From: Rheinheimera pacifica
Lineage (GTDB): Bacteria > Pseudomonadota > Gammaproteobacteria > Enterobacterales > Alteromonadaceae
Direction: 5' to 3'
Assembly: GCF_900108485.1 (NCBI RefSeq)
Contig: NZ_FNXF01000002.1
Span: 62,001 to 126,000 of the forward strand
Length of the DNA stretch: 64,000 nt
Shown: in pieces, positions 53,361-63,323 of the stretch
How the letters are laid out: every line of letters begins with the position of its first letter
Numbering within the stretch: position 1 is the stretch's first letter
Position numbers and translations under genes: made by a program
The notes under the pieces: generated by a model
What the model saw: the letters and a program-made list of their open reading frames with translations, nothing else
Told to the model about the DNA's origin: nothing
Database searches by the model: none

Positions 53361-55439
53361 TTAGAAGCTGTAACGTACACCCAGTTCGAAAGCACGCTCT
53401 GGCCCGACATAAATACCCTGGCGTAAGCCGGCAATATAACGCTTGTCGGTCAGGTTTTTTACGCTGCCTGAGACACTAATGTTATCTGCCAGTTTGTACT
53501 GCGCGGTTAAATCCAGCACGGTGTAAGACGGTATTAAACCACCCCAGATCCCGCCGGCAGCATTTGCCGGAATATCTTCACGGTTGCTGGCATCGCCATA
53601 TTGCTCACCACGATGGTGCGCGCTTAATGCTGCAGTTAATTGCTCTAACTGGTAGCTCAGCGCTACGTTAGCAATAATTTTCGGCGCATACGGCAGGCGG
53701 TTACCCTGGTTGCTGCCGGTTTTAAACTCTGAGGTGGGTACCCAGGTTGCATTGGTATCCAGGCTAAACCCGGCGCCCAACGCATAACCGAACATAAACT
53801 CCATACCACGGTGTTCAGTTTTACCTGCATTAGACTGCGATAAGTTTGGATCGCTGTTGCCGGTAACAACCTGATTACTGAAGTCCATAGCAAAGGCAGC
53901 CACTTCATAACTGACAGCACCTTGTTTACCACGAATACCCAGCTCAAAATTGGTCGAGCGCTCGCCATCAAGCTGTTGATCGGTCAGACCGTCCAGTGCC
54001 ACGCCATTAGAGGCGGGTGAAAAAGCCCGGTATACCCCACCATACAACTGCGCAGACTGATTCAGATCATAGGTTGCACCAACGCCAGGCAAAAACTCTG
54101 TATTGCTGGTTTTGGCTGTTGCGTTATTGTCGGATAACACCAGCCGTTTTTGCTCGTAAGATTCCACCCGTAAACCCGGTGTAACAGCAAAACGCTTTGT
54201 CAGCTCAATCCGGCTTTGCGCATAAGCGGCTACACTGTCGGCTGAATCGACAATATGCCGGTCATTTACGCCGGTACGGTCTGAACCACGCACAGCGCGA
54301 ATACGGGTGTCATTAGCCTCTTCTTGCATAAAACGCAGACCAAACTCACTGCTGGCTGCACTGCCAAATAAGTTGTGATCCAGCGTCAGACGGGTTTCTA
54401 TACCAACCCGGTCAAAGCTGCGGTTGTTCCCCGTTAACGTATCAGCATATACCCAGCGGCCAGCAGCATTTGAGGCTGCGGTGTTAACATCATAACGCCA
54501 GTAATCCCGGGTCAATTCGCTCCAGTACAGCAGCGTTTTCAATGTAGCCTGGCTCGATAACGTCCATTCATGATTCAGATCTATTGCGGTACGGTCGGTC
54601 AGATAATAGTCATCCGGTGCCGGGTTATATTTTGCACCATTCTGATAATCGGCCAGTAATAAACCCCGGTAAGAGATGTTGGCATCGTTCTCATGGCGTG
54701 AGGCTTTAATACCCAACTTGTGGCTGTCGCTGAATACCACACCGGCTTTGGCCATCACGTCAGTCATTTCGTAACCTTTGTCCATAAAACCATCGCTGGT
54801 CGCATGGGTGGCAACGACACCGGCGAAGGCATCGCCTGAAACACTCTTGCCACCGGCTTCTACATTCACTTCACGCAAGTCAAACGAGCCGGCACGGCCG
54901 GACAGTTTAACGCCATCGTCTGGTGTTTTGGTCTGGTAATTGACTACGCCACCAATGGTAGAAGGGCCATAACGTAACGACGATGAGCCTTTTAATATCT
55001 CAACCTGCTCTACCCGCTGAATGCGTGGGTTATAGTAACGGTCGTTGCCAATAAACAACCCAGGCGCTACTGGTACACCGTCTTCAAGCACTAACGATTT
55101 TGATTCACTGGCAGATAAACCACGCATACCAAAGTTAGACACAATTGAGGTTTCTTCTTCGCTGGCGACGTTAATACCGGCAATACGGCGCAATACGTCT
55201 TCGGTAGATAGGGGCTGAATTTGCTCTATTTGCTGGCGGTCAATCACCACCACAGTACCGGTTTGTTCCAACAATACAGGTGCTGCCTCACCTACTACCC
55301 GTATGACTTCCAGCGTGGGCATAATACTTTTACGCTCAATATTGCTTTCTTTCGTAGCGGTTTGTTGCTGTGCCACAGCACTTAATGATACCGAAGCCAG
55401 CACAACGGCAACGGCTAAGCGCGACAATTTCAGCTGCAT
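53361..55439 (-). CDS. TonB-dependent receptor, siderophore type
   Basis: 692 residues from ATG 55439, chosen for its GGAG site and signal peptide (MQLKLSRLAVAVVLASVSLSAVA). The plug has TLEVIRVVGEAAPVLL (near the mature start), VLRRIAGINVASEEE, NFGMRGLS, and the family strand VEQVEILKGSSSLRYGPSTIGGVVNY (about 155-180, quoted in part). The C-terminus ends FELGVRYSF. It is an outer-membrane transporter for a ferric chelate, most similar by plug pattern to ferric-citrate/siderophore receptors, but the ligand is open. A Fur-box-like site lies at 55499-55516 in front of it and the receptor at 55745 is divergent. Confidence 0.9.
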   Translation of the reverse strand: MQLKLSRLAVAVVLASVSLSAVAQQQTATKESNIERKSIMPTLEVIRVVGEAAPVLLEQTGTVVVIDRQQIEQIQPLSTEDVLRRIAGINVASEEETSIVSNFGMRGLSASESKSLVLEDGVPVAPGLFIGNDRYYNPRIQRVEQVEILKGSSSLRYGPSTIGGVVNYQTKTPDDGVKLSGRAGSFDLREVNVEAGGKSVSGDAFAGVVATHATSDGFMDKGYEMTDVMAKAGVVFSDSHKLGIKASRHENDANISYRGLLLADYQNGAKYNPAPDDYYLTDRTAIDLNHEWTLSSQATLKTLLYWSELTRDYWRYDVNTAASNAAGRWVYADTLTGNNRSFDRVGIETRLTLDHNLFGSAASSEFGLRFMQEEANDTRIRAVRGSDRTGVNDRHIVDSADSVAAYAQSRIELTKRFAVTPGLRVESYEQKRLVLSDNNATAKTSNTEFLPGVGATYDLNQSAQLYGGVYRAFSPASNGVALDGLTDQQLDGERSTNFELGIRGKQGAVSYEVAAFAMDFSNQVVTGNSDPNLSQSNAGKTEHRGMEFMFGYALGAGFSLDTNATWVPTSEFKTGSNQGNRLPYAPKIIANVALSYQLEQLTAALSAHHRGEQYGDASNREDIPANAAGGIWGGLIPSYTVLDLTAQYKLADNISVSGSVKNLTDKRYIAGLRQGIYVGPERAFELGVRYSF

Positions 55440-55498
55440 AAAAACTCCATTTGTTAACAAATAACCTGTAATGCGCGCAATTAGAACACAGTAAAAAA

Positions 55499-55516
55499 TA
55501 CGAATCAATCTCATTT
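55499..55516 (-). promoter_or_regulatory. Fur-box-like site for the minus-strand TonB receptor
   Basis: On the minus strand AAATGAGATTGATTCGTA matches the classical Fur core (GAGAATGATT-like), 60 nt before the receptor start. It is less perfect than the one at 55654-55672. Confidence 0.5.
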
Positions 55517-55653
55517 GAACTCAGTATTTATAAGGGGTACAGCGCAACCTCACGGCACATATGAATAGCAACCAAATTGATAACTTAATGTTAAGTTAAA
55601 TACTCGCCTTTTCGTGTTGTGAAAATAACTACAGAATAATGATTGATCTTAAT

Positions 55654-55672
55654 AATGATAATAATTATCATT
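55654..55672 (+). promoter_or_regulatory. Near-perfect Fur box
   Basis: AATGATAATAATTATCATT is an exact 19-bp palindrome in the Fur consensus form (9-1-9), lying 73 nt before the ATG at 55745. Strong iron-dependent repression is predicted. Confidence 0.85.
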
Positions 55673-55744
55673 CGCCGCATCATTTACATTAATTTACATG
55701 CGATCTGGCTCTGCTGCCTGAAAACACTATTAAAGGAGTTCAAA

Positions 55745-58180
55745 ATGTTGTTTCGCCCTACCGCGCTGGCGTGCGCTGTTGCAGCTGTGTTTACCCTCCC
55801 CTCTGCCCATGCAGAACTTGCAGCTGCAGCCCCTGATTACAATATGGAAGTAATAGTGGTAACGGCTTCTGGTTTTGAGCAAAAGCTGGTAGATGCACCC
55901 GCCAGTATTTCGGTGATAACACAGGAAGAACTAAGTAAACGGCCTTATACCACCCTGCTGGACGCAGTGCGGGATTTAGAAGGCGTGGATATCGGCGAAA
56001 CCCGTGATAAAACCGGCCAGGGTACCATCAGTATGCGTGGTATGGGCTCTGACTATACGTTAATTCTGGTAGACGGTAAGCGGCAGAATAACCACGGTGA
56101 TATATACCCTAACAGCTTCGGCGGCAACCAGTTTGGCCATATTCCGCCGCTGGATGCGGTAGACCGGATTGAAGTAATCCGCGGCCCGGCATCAACGCTA
56201 TACGGAGCCGATGCGTTAGGCGGTGTAATAAACATTATTACCAAAAAAGTTACCGATAAGTGGATGGGCTCTGTCAGCCACAGCCGTACAGTACAAACCG
56301 ATGACGCTTTTGGCAATGATATCACTACCGATTTTAACGTGATGGGCCCATTAATCCCCGGCGTGCTAGGTATGTCTCTGCGCGGTAGCTTCTATAACCG
56401 TTTATCTTCTATGCCACAATATGCGCCGGTAGAATATCCCAATGGTGAAGTGCGCAACCGCTCGCTAGGCTTTGGTGCCGGTGGTAAAACAGTCGACAAC
56501 GAAAACGAAGTTTTCGGCGGCCGCTTAAGCTGGACCCCAGCTACTAATCAAACAATCTGGTTTGATATTGAAAGCTCTAAACAACAATATGACAATACAC
56601 CGGTTATCAATGACAACGGCACCAAAGAATATCCGGTAGGTACGGTAGATAATATTGACAGTATCTGGGTGGCAGGTAACTTCTGTCGCGGCTTTACCCC
56701 CTCTTCTGGCGGTAATCAGCAGCAAAAATGTGCTGATGGCGGTGGTACCTGGGCACGCCGTGCCAACCCGCAGGTAGGTTACAGCCCCACTCAGGAATTT
56801 ACCCGTGATACCTGGTCTTTAACCCATGAAGGTAAATGGGACTTTGGTAACAGCTTTGTGTCGCTATCTTACGTAGATACCCAAAATCATGGCCGTACTT
56901 TGCCATTCACCGCTTCTGAACGTGAACTGTTGCTGGCGATGTTTGACGCTACCGGTGAGTATGCCGGTTTAAGCCTGGATGCACGCAAAGACTTAGCTGA
57001 AGCGACTTTCTTACCGCGTGAAAAACGTAAAATGGCCAGCAATCAATACACGCTGGATGCCAAACTGGATATGCCGTTTGAACTGGCAGGCCAGCATATT
57101 TTGGTCACTGGTGCCCAGGTGATCCGCGGTGAACTGGAAGACGGTGTGTTTGGCATTGAAAGCGGCACCCCTGGCGCAATCCAGGAGCATAATATGTGGG
57201 CTATTTTTGCCGAAGATACCTGGGATGCGACTGAGTCATTCTCTTTAACTGCCGGTTTACGTCGTGACGACCATGAAGTATTTGGCAGCCAGCTAAGCCC
57301 ACGACTGTATGGTGTTTACACGTTAAATGAGCAATGGACCATTAAAGGTGGCGTTAGTACCGGCTTTAAAACGCCAAAAACCACCCAGTTATATGACGGT
57401 GTGGTTGGTTTTGGCGGCCAGGGTACCTCACCAATGTTTGGTAACCCGGATCTGAAAGCAGAAACCAGTGTATCTTCAGAAATCGCCGTGTACTGGCAGC
57501 ATCCAAATGGCCATAACTTTAATGCCACCATCTTTAAAAATGACTTTGACGACAAAATTGCTTCTCAGCCCTGTGGTACCGGCACCAATGTGGAGTGTAG
57601 CAGCACCGGTGAGTATGCTGATTTAGGTTACGCTACCAGCACTAAAACGGTGAATATCGACAAAGTGACTATTGAGGGTGCTGAGCTGGCCGGGCGTTGG
57701 GCAATAACTGACAGCGTTGCCTTTCGCGCCAACTACACCTATACCGATAGCGAGCAAAAAAGTGGCGCTGAAAAAGGCCGTCCACTGGGTAGTAGTGCTA
57801 AGCATATGGCAAACCTGACGTTAAGCTGGGAAGCGACAGACGCACTGAATGTGTTTCTGACATCAGAACTACGCACCAAGCGCTACCGCTCATGGGATCC
57901 GATCAAAAACGAAGCGTTGTACTACAAAGCCTATAATGTATTCCATTTAGGCGCATCGTTTGAAGCCAGTGAATCGGTTACCTTTAATGCCCGCATTAAT
58001 AATCTGTTTGACCGTGACTTCACAACCTACAATATCGCCTTTACTCAATGTAGTGATACTGCCGCCAGTTGTATCTACGACGACAATGGCGCCAATGGTT
58101 ACAGCGCCACCTATGTGGATGACTACAATAACAAAGATAAAGCGCGTAATTTCTGGGTTAGCGTAAACGTACGCTTCTAA
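55745..58180 (+). CDS. TonB-dependent receptor, FepA/Cir-type siderophore receptor
   Basis: 811 residues from ATG 55745, which has AAAGGAG upstream; an earlier in-frame ATG falls in the Fur box. A signal peptide (MLFRPTALACAVAAVFTLPSAHA, cited in part) leads to the plug (MEVIVVTASGFEQKL) with ISVITQEELSKRPYTTLLDA, and VDRIEVIRGPASTLYGADAL. The large barrel contains two Cys pairs (NFCRGFTP/QQKCADGG and QPCGTGTNVECSS), extracellular-loop features common in catecholate receptors. It ends VSVNVRF. It transports ferric siderophores, with catecholates likely. Confidence 0.9.
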   Translation: MLFRPTALACAVAAVFTLPSAHAELAAAAPDYNMEVIVVTASGFEQKLVDAPASISVITQEELSKRPYTTLLDAVRDLEGVDIGETRDKTGQGTISMRGMGSDYTLILVDGKRQNNHGDIYPNSFGGNQFGHIPPLDAVDRIEVIRGPASTLYGADALGGVINIITKKVTDKWMGSVSHSRTVQTDDAFGNDITTDFNVMGPLIPGVLGMSLRGSFYNRLSSMPQYAPVEYPNGEVRNRSLGFGAGGKTVDNENEVFGGRLSWTPATNQTIWFDIESSKQQYDNTPVINDNGTKEYPVGTVDNIDSIWVAGNFCRGFTPSSGGNQQQKCADGGGTWARRANPQVGYSPTQEFTRDTWSLTHEGKWDFGNSFVSLSYVDTQNHGRTLPFTASERELLLAMFDATGEYAGLSLDARKDLAEATFLPREKRKMASNQYTLDAKLDMPFELAGQHILVTGAQVIRGELEDGVFGIESGTPGAIQEHNMWAIFAEDTWDATESFSLTAGLRRDDHEVFGSQLSPRLYGVYTLNEQWTIKGGVSTGFKTPKTTQLYDGVVGFGGQGTSPMFGNPDLKAETSVSSEIAVYWQHPNGHNFNATIFKNDFDDKIASQPCGTGTNVECSSTGEYADLGYATSTKTVNIDKVTIEGAELAGRWAITDSVAFRANYTYTDSEQKSGAEKGRPLGSSAKHMANLTLSWEATDALNVFLTSELRTKRYRSWDPIKNEALYYKAYNVFHLGASFEASESVTFNARINNLFDRDFTTYNIAFTQCSDTAASCIYDDNGANGYSATYVDDYNNKDKARNFWVSVNVRF

Positions 58181-58194
58181 CCCTTTGCAACAGC

Positions 58195-58222
58195 AAAAAG
58201 CCGCGTTTAACGCGGCTTTTTT
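58195..58222. terminator. Bidirectional terminator
   Basis: AAAAAGCCGCG / CGCGGCTTTTT with a 5-nt loop. It ends the receptor transcript and, on the opposite strand, the elaA transcript. Confidence 0.9.
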
Positions 58223-58676
58223 ATTGCACCGGTTTTATCATTTTTATATGCGGAATATCATCTTCCAGGTAAGGTTCGCTGGCAGGCTTAAAGCCTAAAT
58301 CCTGATAAAACTGTTGCAGGTAACACTGGGCAGAAATATGAATATCGGTATCCGGCCACAGCTCTGCTGCCACACTGAGGGTTTGTTCTACTAATACCTG
58401 GCCCAAACCTAAGCGGCGTGCGGTTTGTGATACGCATACCCGGCCAATACCCGGAAAACCATCAAAGCTAACACCCGGCGCCAGTACCCGCGAATAGGCG
58501 ATGACTTTATCGCCTTTTTTCAGAATAATGTGGCGGGTTTGCGTATGTAAGTCTTTATCATCCAGCTCCGGATAAGGGCAATTTTGCTCTACCACAAACA
58601 CATCTACCCTTAACTGCAACAAGCTATATAGCGTGTATGTGTCCAATTCACCGAAGGTTAGTACCTGCCACTGCAT
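58221..58676 (-). CDS. elaA: GNAT N-acetyltransferase ElaA
   Basis: 151 residues. It matches ElaA: an N-terminal YSLLQLRVDVFVVEQNCPYPELD (about 18-40, quoted in part), then acetyl-CoA motif A VCVSQTARRLGLGQVLVE (about 80-97). GNAT enzymes transfer an acetyl group from acetyl-CoA to an amine; the ElaA substrate is not known. It is convergent with the FepA-type receptor gene. Confidence 0.87.
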   Translation of the reverse strand: MQWQVLTFGELDTYTLYSLLQLRVDVFVVEQNCPYPELDDKDLHTQTRHIILKKGDKVIAYSRVLAPGVSFDGFPGIGRVCVSQTARRLGLGQVLVEQTLSVAAELWPDTDIHISAQCYLQQFYQDLGFKPASEPYLEDDIPHIKMIKPVQ

Positions 58677-58753
58677 TTATTCCCGCTCCCTGACGACGTA
58701 AAACCGTACTATACCAGAGGAAAAAGCCTTACGCCTATCCTGAAACCCTGACA

Positions 58754-58771
58754 CTGACATCGCCATGTCAT
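58754..58771 (+). promoter_or_regulatory. Probable Pho box upstream of phoX
   Basis: CTGACAT-CGCC-ATGTCAT: two direct heptamers, each 6 of 7 to the CTGTCAT half-site, with the canonical 4-nt spacer. It lies 100 nt before the PhoX start; PhoB-driven expression at low phosphate is predicted. Confidence 0.62.
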
Positions 58772-58871
58772 CTTAGCATCATAAAACTGCTATCTCACTG
58801 TAACAACACTGACATTAAGCATGGGTTTAATAGCACAAACTTCTAAAGCGCTTATTATGGAGCCTACAATA

Positions 58872-60878
58872 ATGTCAGACAGTAAAACCGTTGTAACGAT
58901 AGATAATTCGGGCGTTGACCCGCAAACTAACTTTTCGCTTAACCCTACTTTTGCTGCCATTGTTGACAGCCGTATGGCACGGCGTAAATTTCTTAAAGGC
59001 AGTGTCGGGGCCGCAGTTGCAGCCTTTATCGGCGGCTCGCTGGTAGGCTGTGGCAGCAGCAGTAATGACGACCCTGTAACAGTACCGCCGGACACTGCTG
59101 TTCCACTACTGGGCTTTACCGCCATTGCCACTAACCGTGCCGATGCCATCACCGTGCCGCAAGGTTATAGTGCTCAGGCGTTTTTGCCCTGGGGTACGCC
59201 GTTAAATGGCAGTTACCCGGAATATCTGGACGATGGCAGTAACAGCGGCAGCGATCAGGAACAACAAGTGGGCAGCCACCATGACGGTATACACTTTTTC
59301 CCAATTGACGCACGCGGTGCTGGCGAAAACTCGCAGGAAGGCTTGCTGGTGTTTAACCATGAATATATCGACAATAACCTGATCCATACCAATGGCATTA
59401 CCACAGTACCGCGGCTGGCCGACGAAGTACGTAAAGAAGTTGCTGCCCACGGTGTCTCGGTGGCACATATTCAACAGCAGGCTGACGGTAGCTGGGCACT
59501 GGTTAATAACAGCCCGTTTAACCGCCGGATTACCGGCGCAACGCCGATGGAACTGGCAGGCCCGGTGCGCGGCAGTGAGAAAGTGGTAACCAAATACAGC
59601 CCGGATGGCAGCCGTACCCGCGGTACACTGAATAACTGCGGCAACGGTTTTACCCCTTGGGGCACCTATTTAACCTGTGAAGAAAACTGGGCCGGTTACT
59701 TTGTTAATACCGATGCGCAAAAACCACGTGAACACAGCCGTTATGGCGTAGCTTCAGCTAACGGCCGTTATTTCTGGGAAACCGCTGCACCGGCAGCTGA
59801 TGTGTATCAGCGCTTTAATGCCAGCAGTATCGGCGCTGAAGCGAAAGACGATTACCGTAACGAGCCAAACACTTTTGGCTGGATAGTAGAAATAGACCCG
59901 TTTAACCCCGACAGCGTGCCACAAAAACGCACGGCCCTGGGCCGCTTTGGCCATGAAGGTGTGATTTTTGGCAAACTGGAAGAAGGCCAGCCTGTAGTAG
60001 TGTACTCGGGTGACGATTCTACCTTTGAATATATCTACAAATTTGTCTCTACTGCGCCGTACCACAAAAATACCGCCGGTGGTCATTTACTCAATGACGG
60101 TATTTTATATGTGGCCCGCTTTAACGAAGATGGCAGCGGTGAATGGTTACCGCTGGATATCAACAACGCTGATTTTATTGCCAAAGCCACAGCTGCAGGC
60201 GTTACCTTTGCCGATCAGGCTGATGTGTTGCTAAATACCCGTCTGGCTGCTGATATTGCCGGTGCTACCAAAATGGATCGGCCGGAATGGGGTGCAGTAC
60301 ACCCGGATACAGGCGAAGTGTATTTTACCCTGACCAACAATACGCAGCGCACTGCTGCCCAGGTGGACGCCGCCAACCCGCGCGCCAGCAATGCCACCGG
60401 CCATATTATCCGTTGGAATGAGCGCGAAACGCAGGCAGCTACCGCCTTTGATTGGGATATTTTCCTGTTGGCTGGTGATGTCGGTACTCAAACACCGGGC
60501 ACCGAACTGGAGCTTACAGCCGACAATCATCTGGCCAGCCCGGATGGTTTGTGGTTCGATCCTAACGGCGTACTGTGGATCCAAACCGATATGAGTGGTT
60601 CGCAGCAAGGTACTGGCCCTTACGGCAACAACCAGATGCTGGCCGCCGACCCGGTGACCCGCGAAGTAAAACGCTTTTTAGTTGGCCCAATTGACTGCGA
60701 AGTTACCGGCGTGATTATGACACCGGATCGGAAAACCATGTTTGTTAATATCCAGCATCCGGGGGATCGCTCAGCACCGGGTGATTTCACCAGCCACTGG
60801 CCAGATGGCGGCAGCAGCCGGCCACGTTCTGCCACCGTTGTTATTACTAAAGACGATGGCGGTGTGATAGGTAGTTAA
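58872..60878 (+). CDS. phoX: Alkaline phosphatase PhoX (TAT-exported)
   Basis: 668 residues from ATG 58872, with a GGAG site nine nt upstream; earlier in-frame ATGs at 58821 and 58857 are possible. The twin-arginine signal reads ARRKFLKGS (about residues 36-44) after an unusually long N-region, followed by VGCGSSSND, which could also act as a lipobox (Cys about 58). The mature part matches the PhoX/DUF839 family of Ca-Fe metal-dependent phosphatases, including FTPWGTYLTCEENWAGY (about 263), FGHEGVIFGKLEEG, and DGLWFDPNGVLWIQTDMS (about 558). It would release phosphate from organic esters outside the inner membrane. The Pho box upstream fits. Confidence 0.88.
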   Translation: MSDSKTVVTIDNSGVDPQTNFSLNPTFAAIVDSRMARRKFLKGSVGAAVAAFIGGSLVGCGSSSNDDPVTVPPDTAVPLLGFTAIATNRADAITVPQGYSAQAFLPWGTPLNGSYPEYLDDGSNSGSDQEQQVGSHHDGIHFFPIDARGAGENSQEGLLVFNHEYIDNNLIHTNGITTVPRLADEVRKEVAAHGVSVAHIQQQADGSWALVNNSPFNRRITGATPMELAGPVRGSEKVVTKYSPDGSRTRGTLNNCGNGFTPWGTYLTCEENWAGYFVNTDAQKPREHSRYGVASANGRYFWETAAPAADVYQRFNASSIGAEAKDDYRNEPNTFGWIVEIDPFNPDSVPQKRTALGRFGHEGVIFGKLEEGQPVVVYSGDDSTFEYIYKFVSTAPYHKNTAGGHLLNDGILYVARFNEDGSGEWLPLDINNADFIAKATAAGVTFADQADVLLNTRLAADIAGATKMDRPEWGAVHPDTGEVYFTLTNNTQRTAAQVDAANPRASNATGHIIRWNERETQAATAFDWDIFLLAGDVGTQTPGTELELTADNHLASPDGLWFDPNGVLWIQTDMSGSQQGTGPYGNNQMLAADPVTREVKRFLVGPIDCEVTGVIMTPDRKTMFVNIQHPGDRSAPGDFTSHWPDGGSSRPRSATVVITKDDGGVIGS

Positions 60879-60891
60879 TACGTTATAAAAC

Positions 60892-60916
60892 GGTCAGCGC
60901 AGCAACTGCGCTGGCC
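60892..60916. terminator. Bidirectional stem-loop between phoX and the GGDEF-EAL gene
   Basis: GGTCAGCGCAG / CTGCGCTGGCC with a 3-nt loop and one G-T pair. It overlaps the stop of the minus-strand gene at 60894; AT-rich tails lie on both sides. Confidence 0.5.
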
Positions 60917-63320
60917 ATTTATTTTGCGTAACCTGGCTAACAAAAGCTGCCAGTTGCGCCTCTGGCAACGGCCTTGAGAAGTAGAACCCCTGCACCAAAT
61001 CACAGTGATGCTGTTGCAGTAACTGCAATTGCTGATAGTTTTCCACGCCTTCGGCCACCACTTGCAGCCCCAGTTTTTGCACCATGGCAATGGTTGACAC
61101 AATAATCTGGTAGTCAGACGGGTTATCCAGCATCCCAAGTACAAAACTTTTATCAATTTTTATGGTATCTACCGGCATACGTTTTAGGTAATTCAACGAT
61201 GAATAACCCGTACCAAAATCGTCGATAGCAAAGCTAAACCCCAGCGCTTTTAGTTGATGCATAATATCCAGCGTCTGGCTGACATGGCTGACTAAGGTGC
61301 TTTCGGTCAGTTCGAGCTCAAACTGCTGGCCACTGACATTATACTGCTGCATTAACTGGCGAAACCGCTCCGGCAACCCTGGCTGCAAAAACTGATCGGC
61401 CGACAAGTTAAGCGCAATAACCACATGCGGCAGGCCCATTTCAGCTAACTCGTTGCTTAGCTGACAACAGCGCTCAAACACCCAGTAGCCCACATCAACA
61501 ATCAGCTGGGCTTGCTCCAGCACACTGATAAACTCATCCGGCCCCACCATACCACGTAACGGGTGCTGCCAGCGCAGTAAGGCTTCGAACCCGGTTAGCT
61601 GGCCGCTGCGTAAATTTACTTTAGGCTGCAGGTTTAACGAAAACTGTTGTTGGCTTATGGCCAGCCGCAGTTCAGCCTCCAGTTGCAGCCGGTTAGCCAG
61701 GTCGCTCGACATCTGCTCATTAAATACATAGTAGCAATTGCGGCCATTACTTTTGGCCTGGTACATAGCCAAATCAGCGCGGCGGATTAATTCCTCCTCT
61801 GCCAGTGCTGGCTCTGCAGTAAAGCTGATACCGATACTGGCACTGAGCGACACGGCGCCCTGCCCTTGTAAAAACGGCTGATCAAACACCGCCAGCACCC
61901 GCCATGCCATAAGCTCGGCTTGCTGCGGTTCGCTGATATGCGGCATAACCAGTGCAAATTCGTCGCCACCAAAACGACATACCACCTCGCCGTGATCGCA
62001 CAGGCTTTGCAGCCGCTGTGCGGTTTCGATTAACAGTAAGTCACCGGTAGCATGGCTGCGGCTATTGTTAATGGTTTTAAACTTATCCAAATCGAGAAAC
62101 AACAAGCCGACATAACCGCTATGCAGCGGCAAACCAGCCAGTGCCACCCGCAGTTGTTGTTGCAGCAGGTTACGGTTGGCCAGGCCGGTAAGCGGGTCAA
62201 ACATAGCAATTTGCTGCAGTGCCGTGGTGTTGTCGGCTAACCGTTGATCCAGATGCTCCAGCTCGTAACTGAGGTTAAGTACCGACTGGCTAAACGTACT
62301 TAGTTCGTCTTGCAGTAACCCAGCGGGCAATTGGCTGGCATGGCGAAACTCGTGATACCGCCGCTGTGCCAGCAACGGCAACGCAGCTGCCAGTTGTAAA
62401 ATACGGCTGCTAATACGGCGGGTAATAAATAGAATCAGTACCAGCACAGCGACAAAACAACCTGCTGCCACCAATAAAATTTGCCGCTGATAGCGCTGTT
62501 TATCCTGCATGGCACTGCTGACATCTTCTACCATTAACAGCTGATACGACATAGCGTTGTCAGGGTCCAGCGGAATTAAATGCAGGTAATAGCTCATATC
62601 TTTCAGCGCAATAACAATGCCGTTACTGCGTAATGAACCCACTTCTATATCGTCTGGCAACTGCTGATACAACTGTCGTATCAGCTGCCGGTCAGATGCC
62701 TGCAGCAGGCGGAATTGCTGCGTTATGGTCTGGCCCGGCTGGTAACTAAGCAAAGCCACTTCTGTACCCAGTGTCTGGTGCAGATTAAACAGCACTTCTG
62801 TCAGCTCAGTAACCATTAGCACCACTGCAACCTCACCATCGGCATTTAGCAATGGCAAAGTCAGTAGCTTATAGCATTGTTCGTCACAGCGGATCATAGC
62901 TTGCGGGCTTTGTTGCTGCAGGGTGTGTTGCACAATATCGTTACTGTGTGCGGATAACTGCGGGCTACTCTGATAAATGACCTGCTGTGCCGGGCTAAAC
63001 AGGGCCAGATGGCGTAGAGCGAAGTTAAGTTGTAATGACTCAATCTGCCCCGGCAACGCAGCAGCAAACCGGCTAAACCCCTCGCGGCCGGTCACCTGTT
63101 GCAGCTCGGCAAAGCTTTGCATCCAGGTTAATAACTGTTGATCTACTGAGCGGTTATATAATTGAAAATACTGCTGGCCTTGTGTTTTACGCAGTGCTTG
63201 CTGGCGGTTAAACTGATCATTCATATGCAGCAGCGACAGGCTGGTAAACCAGATCAGCAACAGCAGCAACATACTTAGCATCAGTAGCAGTATCTTCCAT
63301 GACAGGCTCAGATAACGCAT
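60894..63320 (-). CDS. Membrane GGDEF-EAL cyclic-di-GMP enzyme
   Basis: 808 residues. Transmembrane helix (about 8-30), a large periplasmic sensor domain (about 35-285), second helix (about 287-305), HAMP-like linker, GGDEF domain with an intact RFGGDEFALVM (about 453-463), and an EAL domain whose motif reads GFEALLRWQHP (about 575-585) with NLSADQFLQPG, DDFGTGYSSL and KIDKSFV. Both active-site motifs look complete, so it may make and degrade c-di-GMP. It acts in the inner membrane, sensing a periplasmic signal. The upstream gene ends 3 nt before its ATG and encodes an outer-membrane barrel, a probable partner. Confidence 0.9.
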   Translation of the reverse strand: MRYLSLSWKILLLMLSMLLLLLIWFTSLSLLHMNDQFNRQQALRKTQGQQYFQLYNRSVDQQLLTWMQSFAELQQVTGREGFSRFAAALPGQIESLQLNFALRHLALFSPAQQVIYQSSPQLSAHSNDIVQHTLQQQSPQAMIRCDEQCYKLLTLPLLNADGEVAVVLMVTELTEVLFNLHQTLGTEVALLSYQPGQTITQQFRLLQASDRQLIRQLYQQLPDDIEVGSLRSNGIVIALKDMSYYLHLIPLDPDNAMSYQLLMVEDVSSAMQDKQRYQRQILLVAAGCFVAVLVLILFITRRISSRILQLAAALPLLAQRRYHEFRHASQLPAGLLQDELSTFSQSVLNLSYELEHLDQRLADNTTALQQIAMFDPLTGLANRNLLQQQLRVALAGLPLHSGYVGLLFLDLDKFKTINNSRSHATGDLLLIETAQRLQSLCDHGEVVCRFGGDEFALVMPHISEPQQAELMAWRVLAVFDQPFLQGQGAVSLSASIGISFTAEPALAEEELIRRADLAMYQAKSNGRNCYYVFNEQMSSDLANRLQLEAELRLAISQQQFSLNLQPKVNLRSGQLTGFEALLRWQHPLRGMVGPDEFISVLEQAQLIVDVGYWVFERCCQLSNELAEMGLPHVVIALNLSADQFLQPGLPERFRQLMQQYNVSGQQFELELTESTLVSHVSQTLDIMHQLKALGFSFAIDDFGTGYSSLNYLKRMPVDTIKIDKSFVLGMLDNPSDYQIIVSTIAMVQKLGLQVVAEGVENYQQLQLLQQHHCDLVQGFYFSRPLPEAQLAAFVSQVTQNKWPAQLLR

Positions 63321-63323
63321 CGG

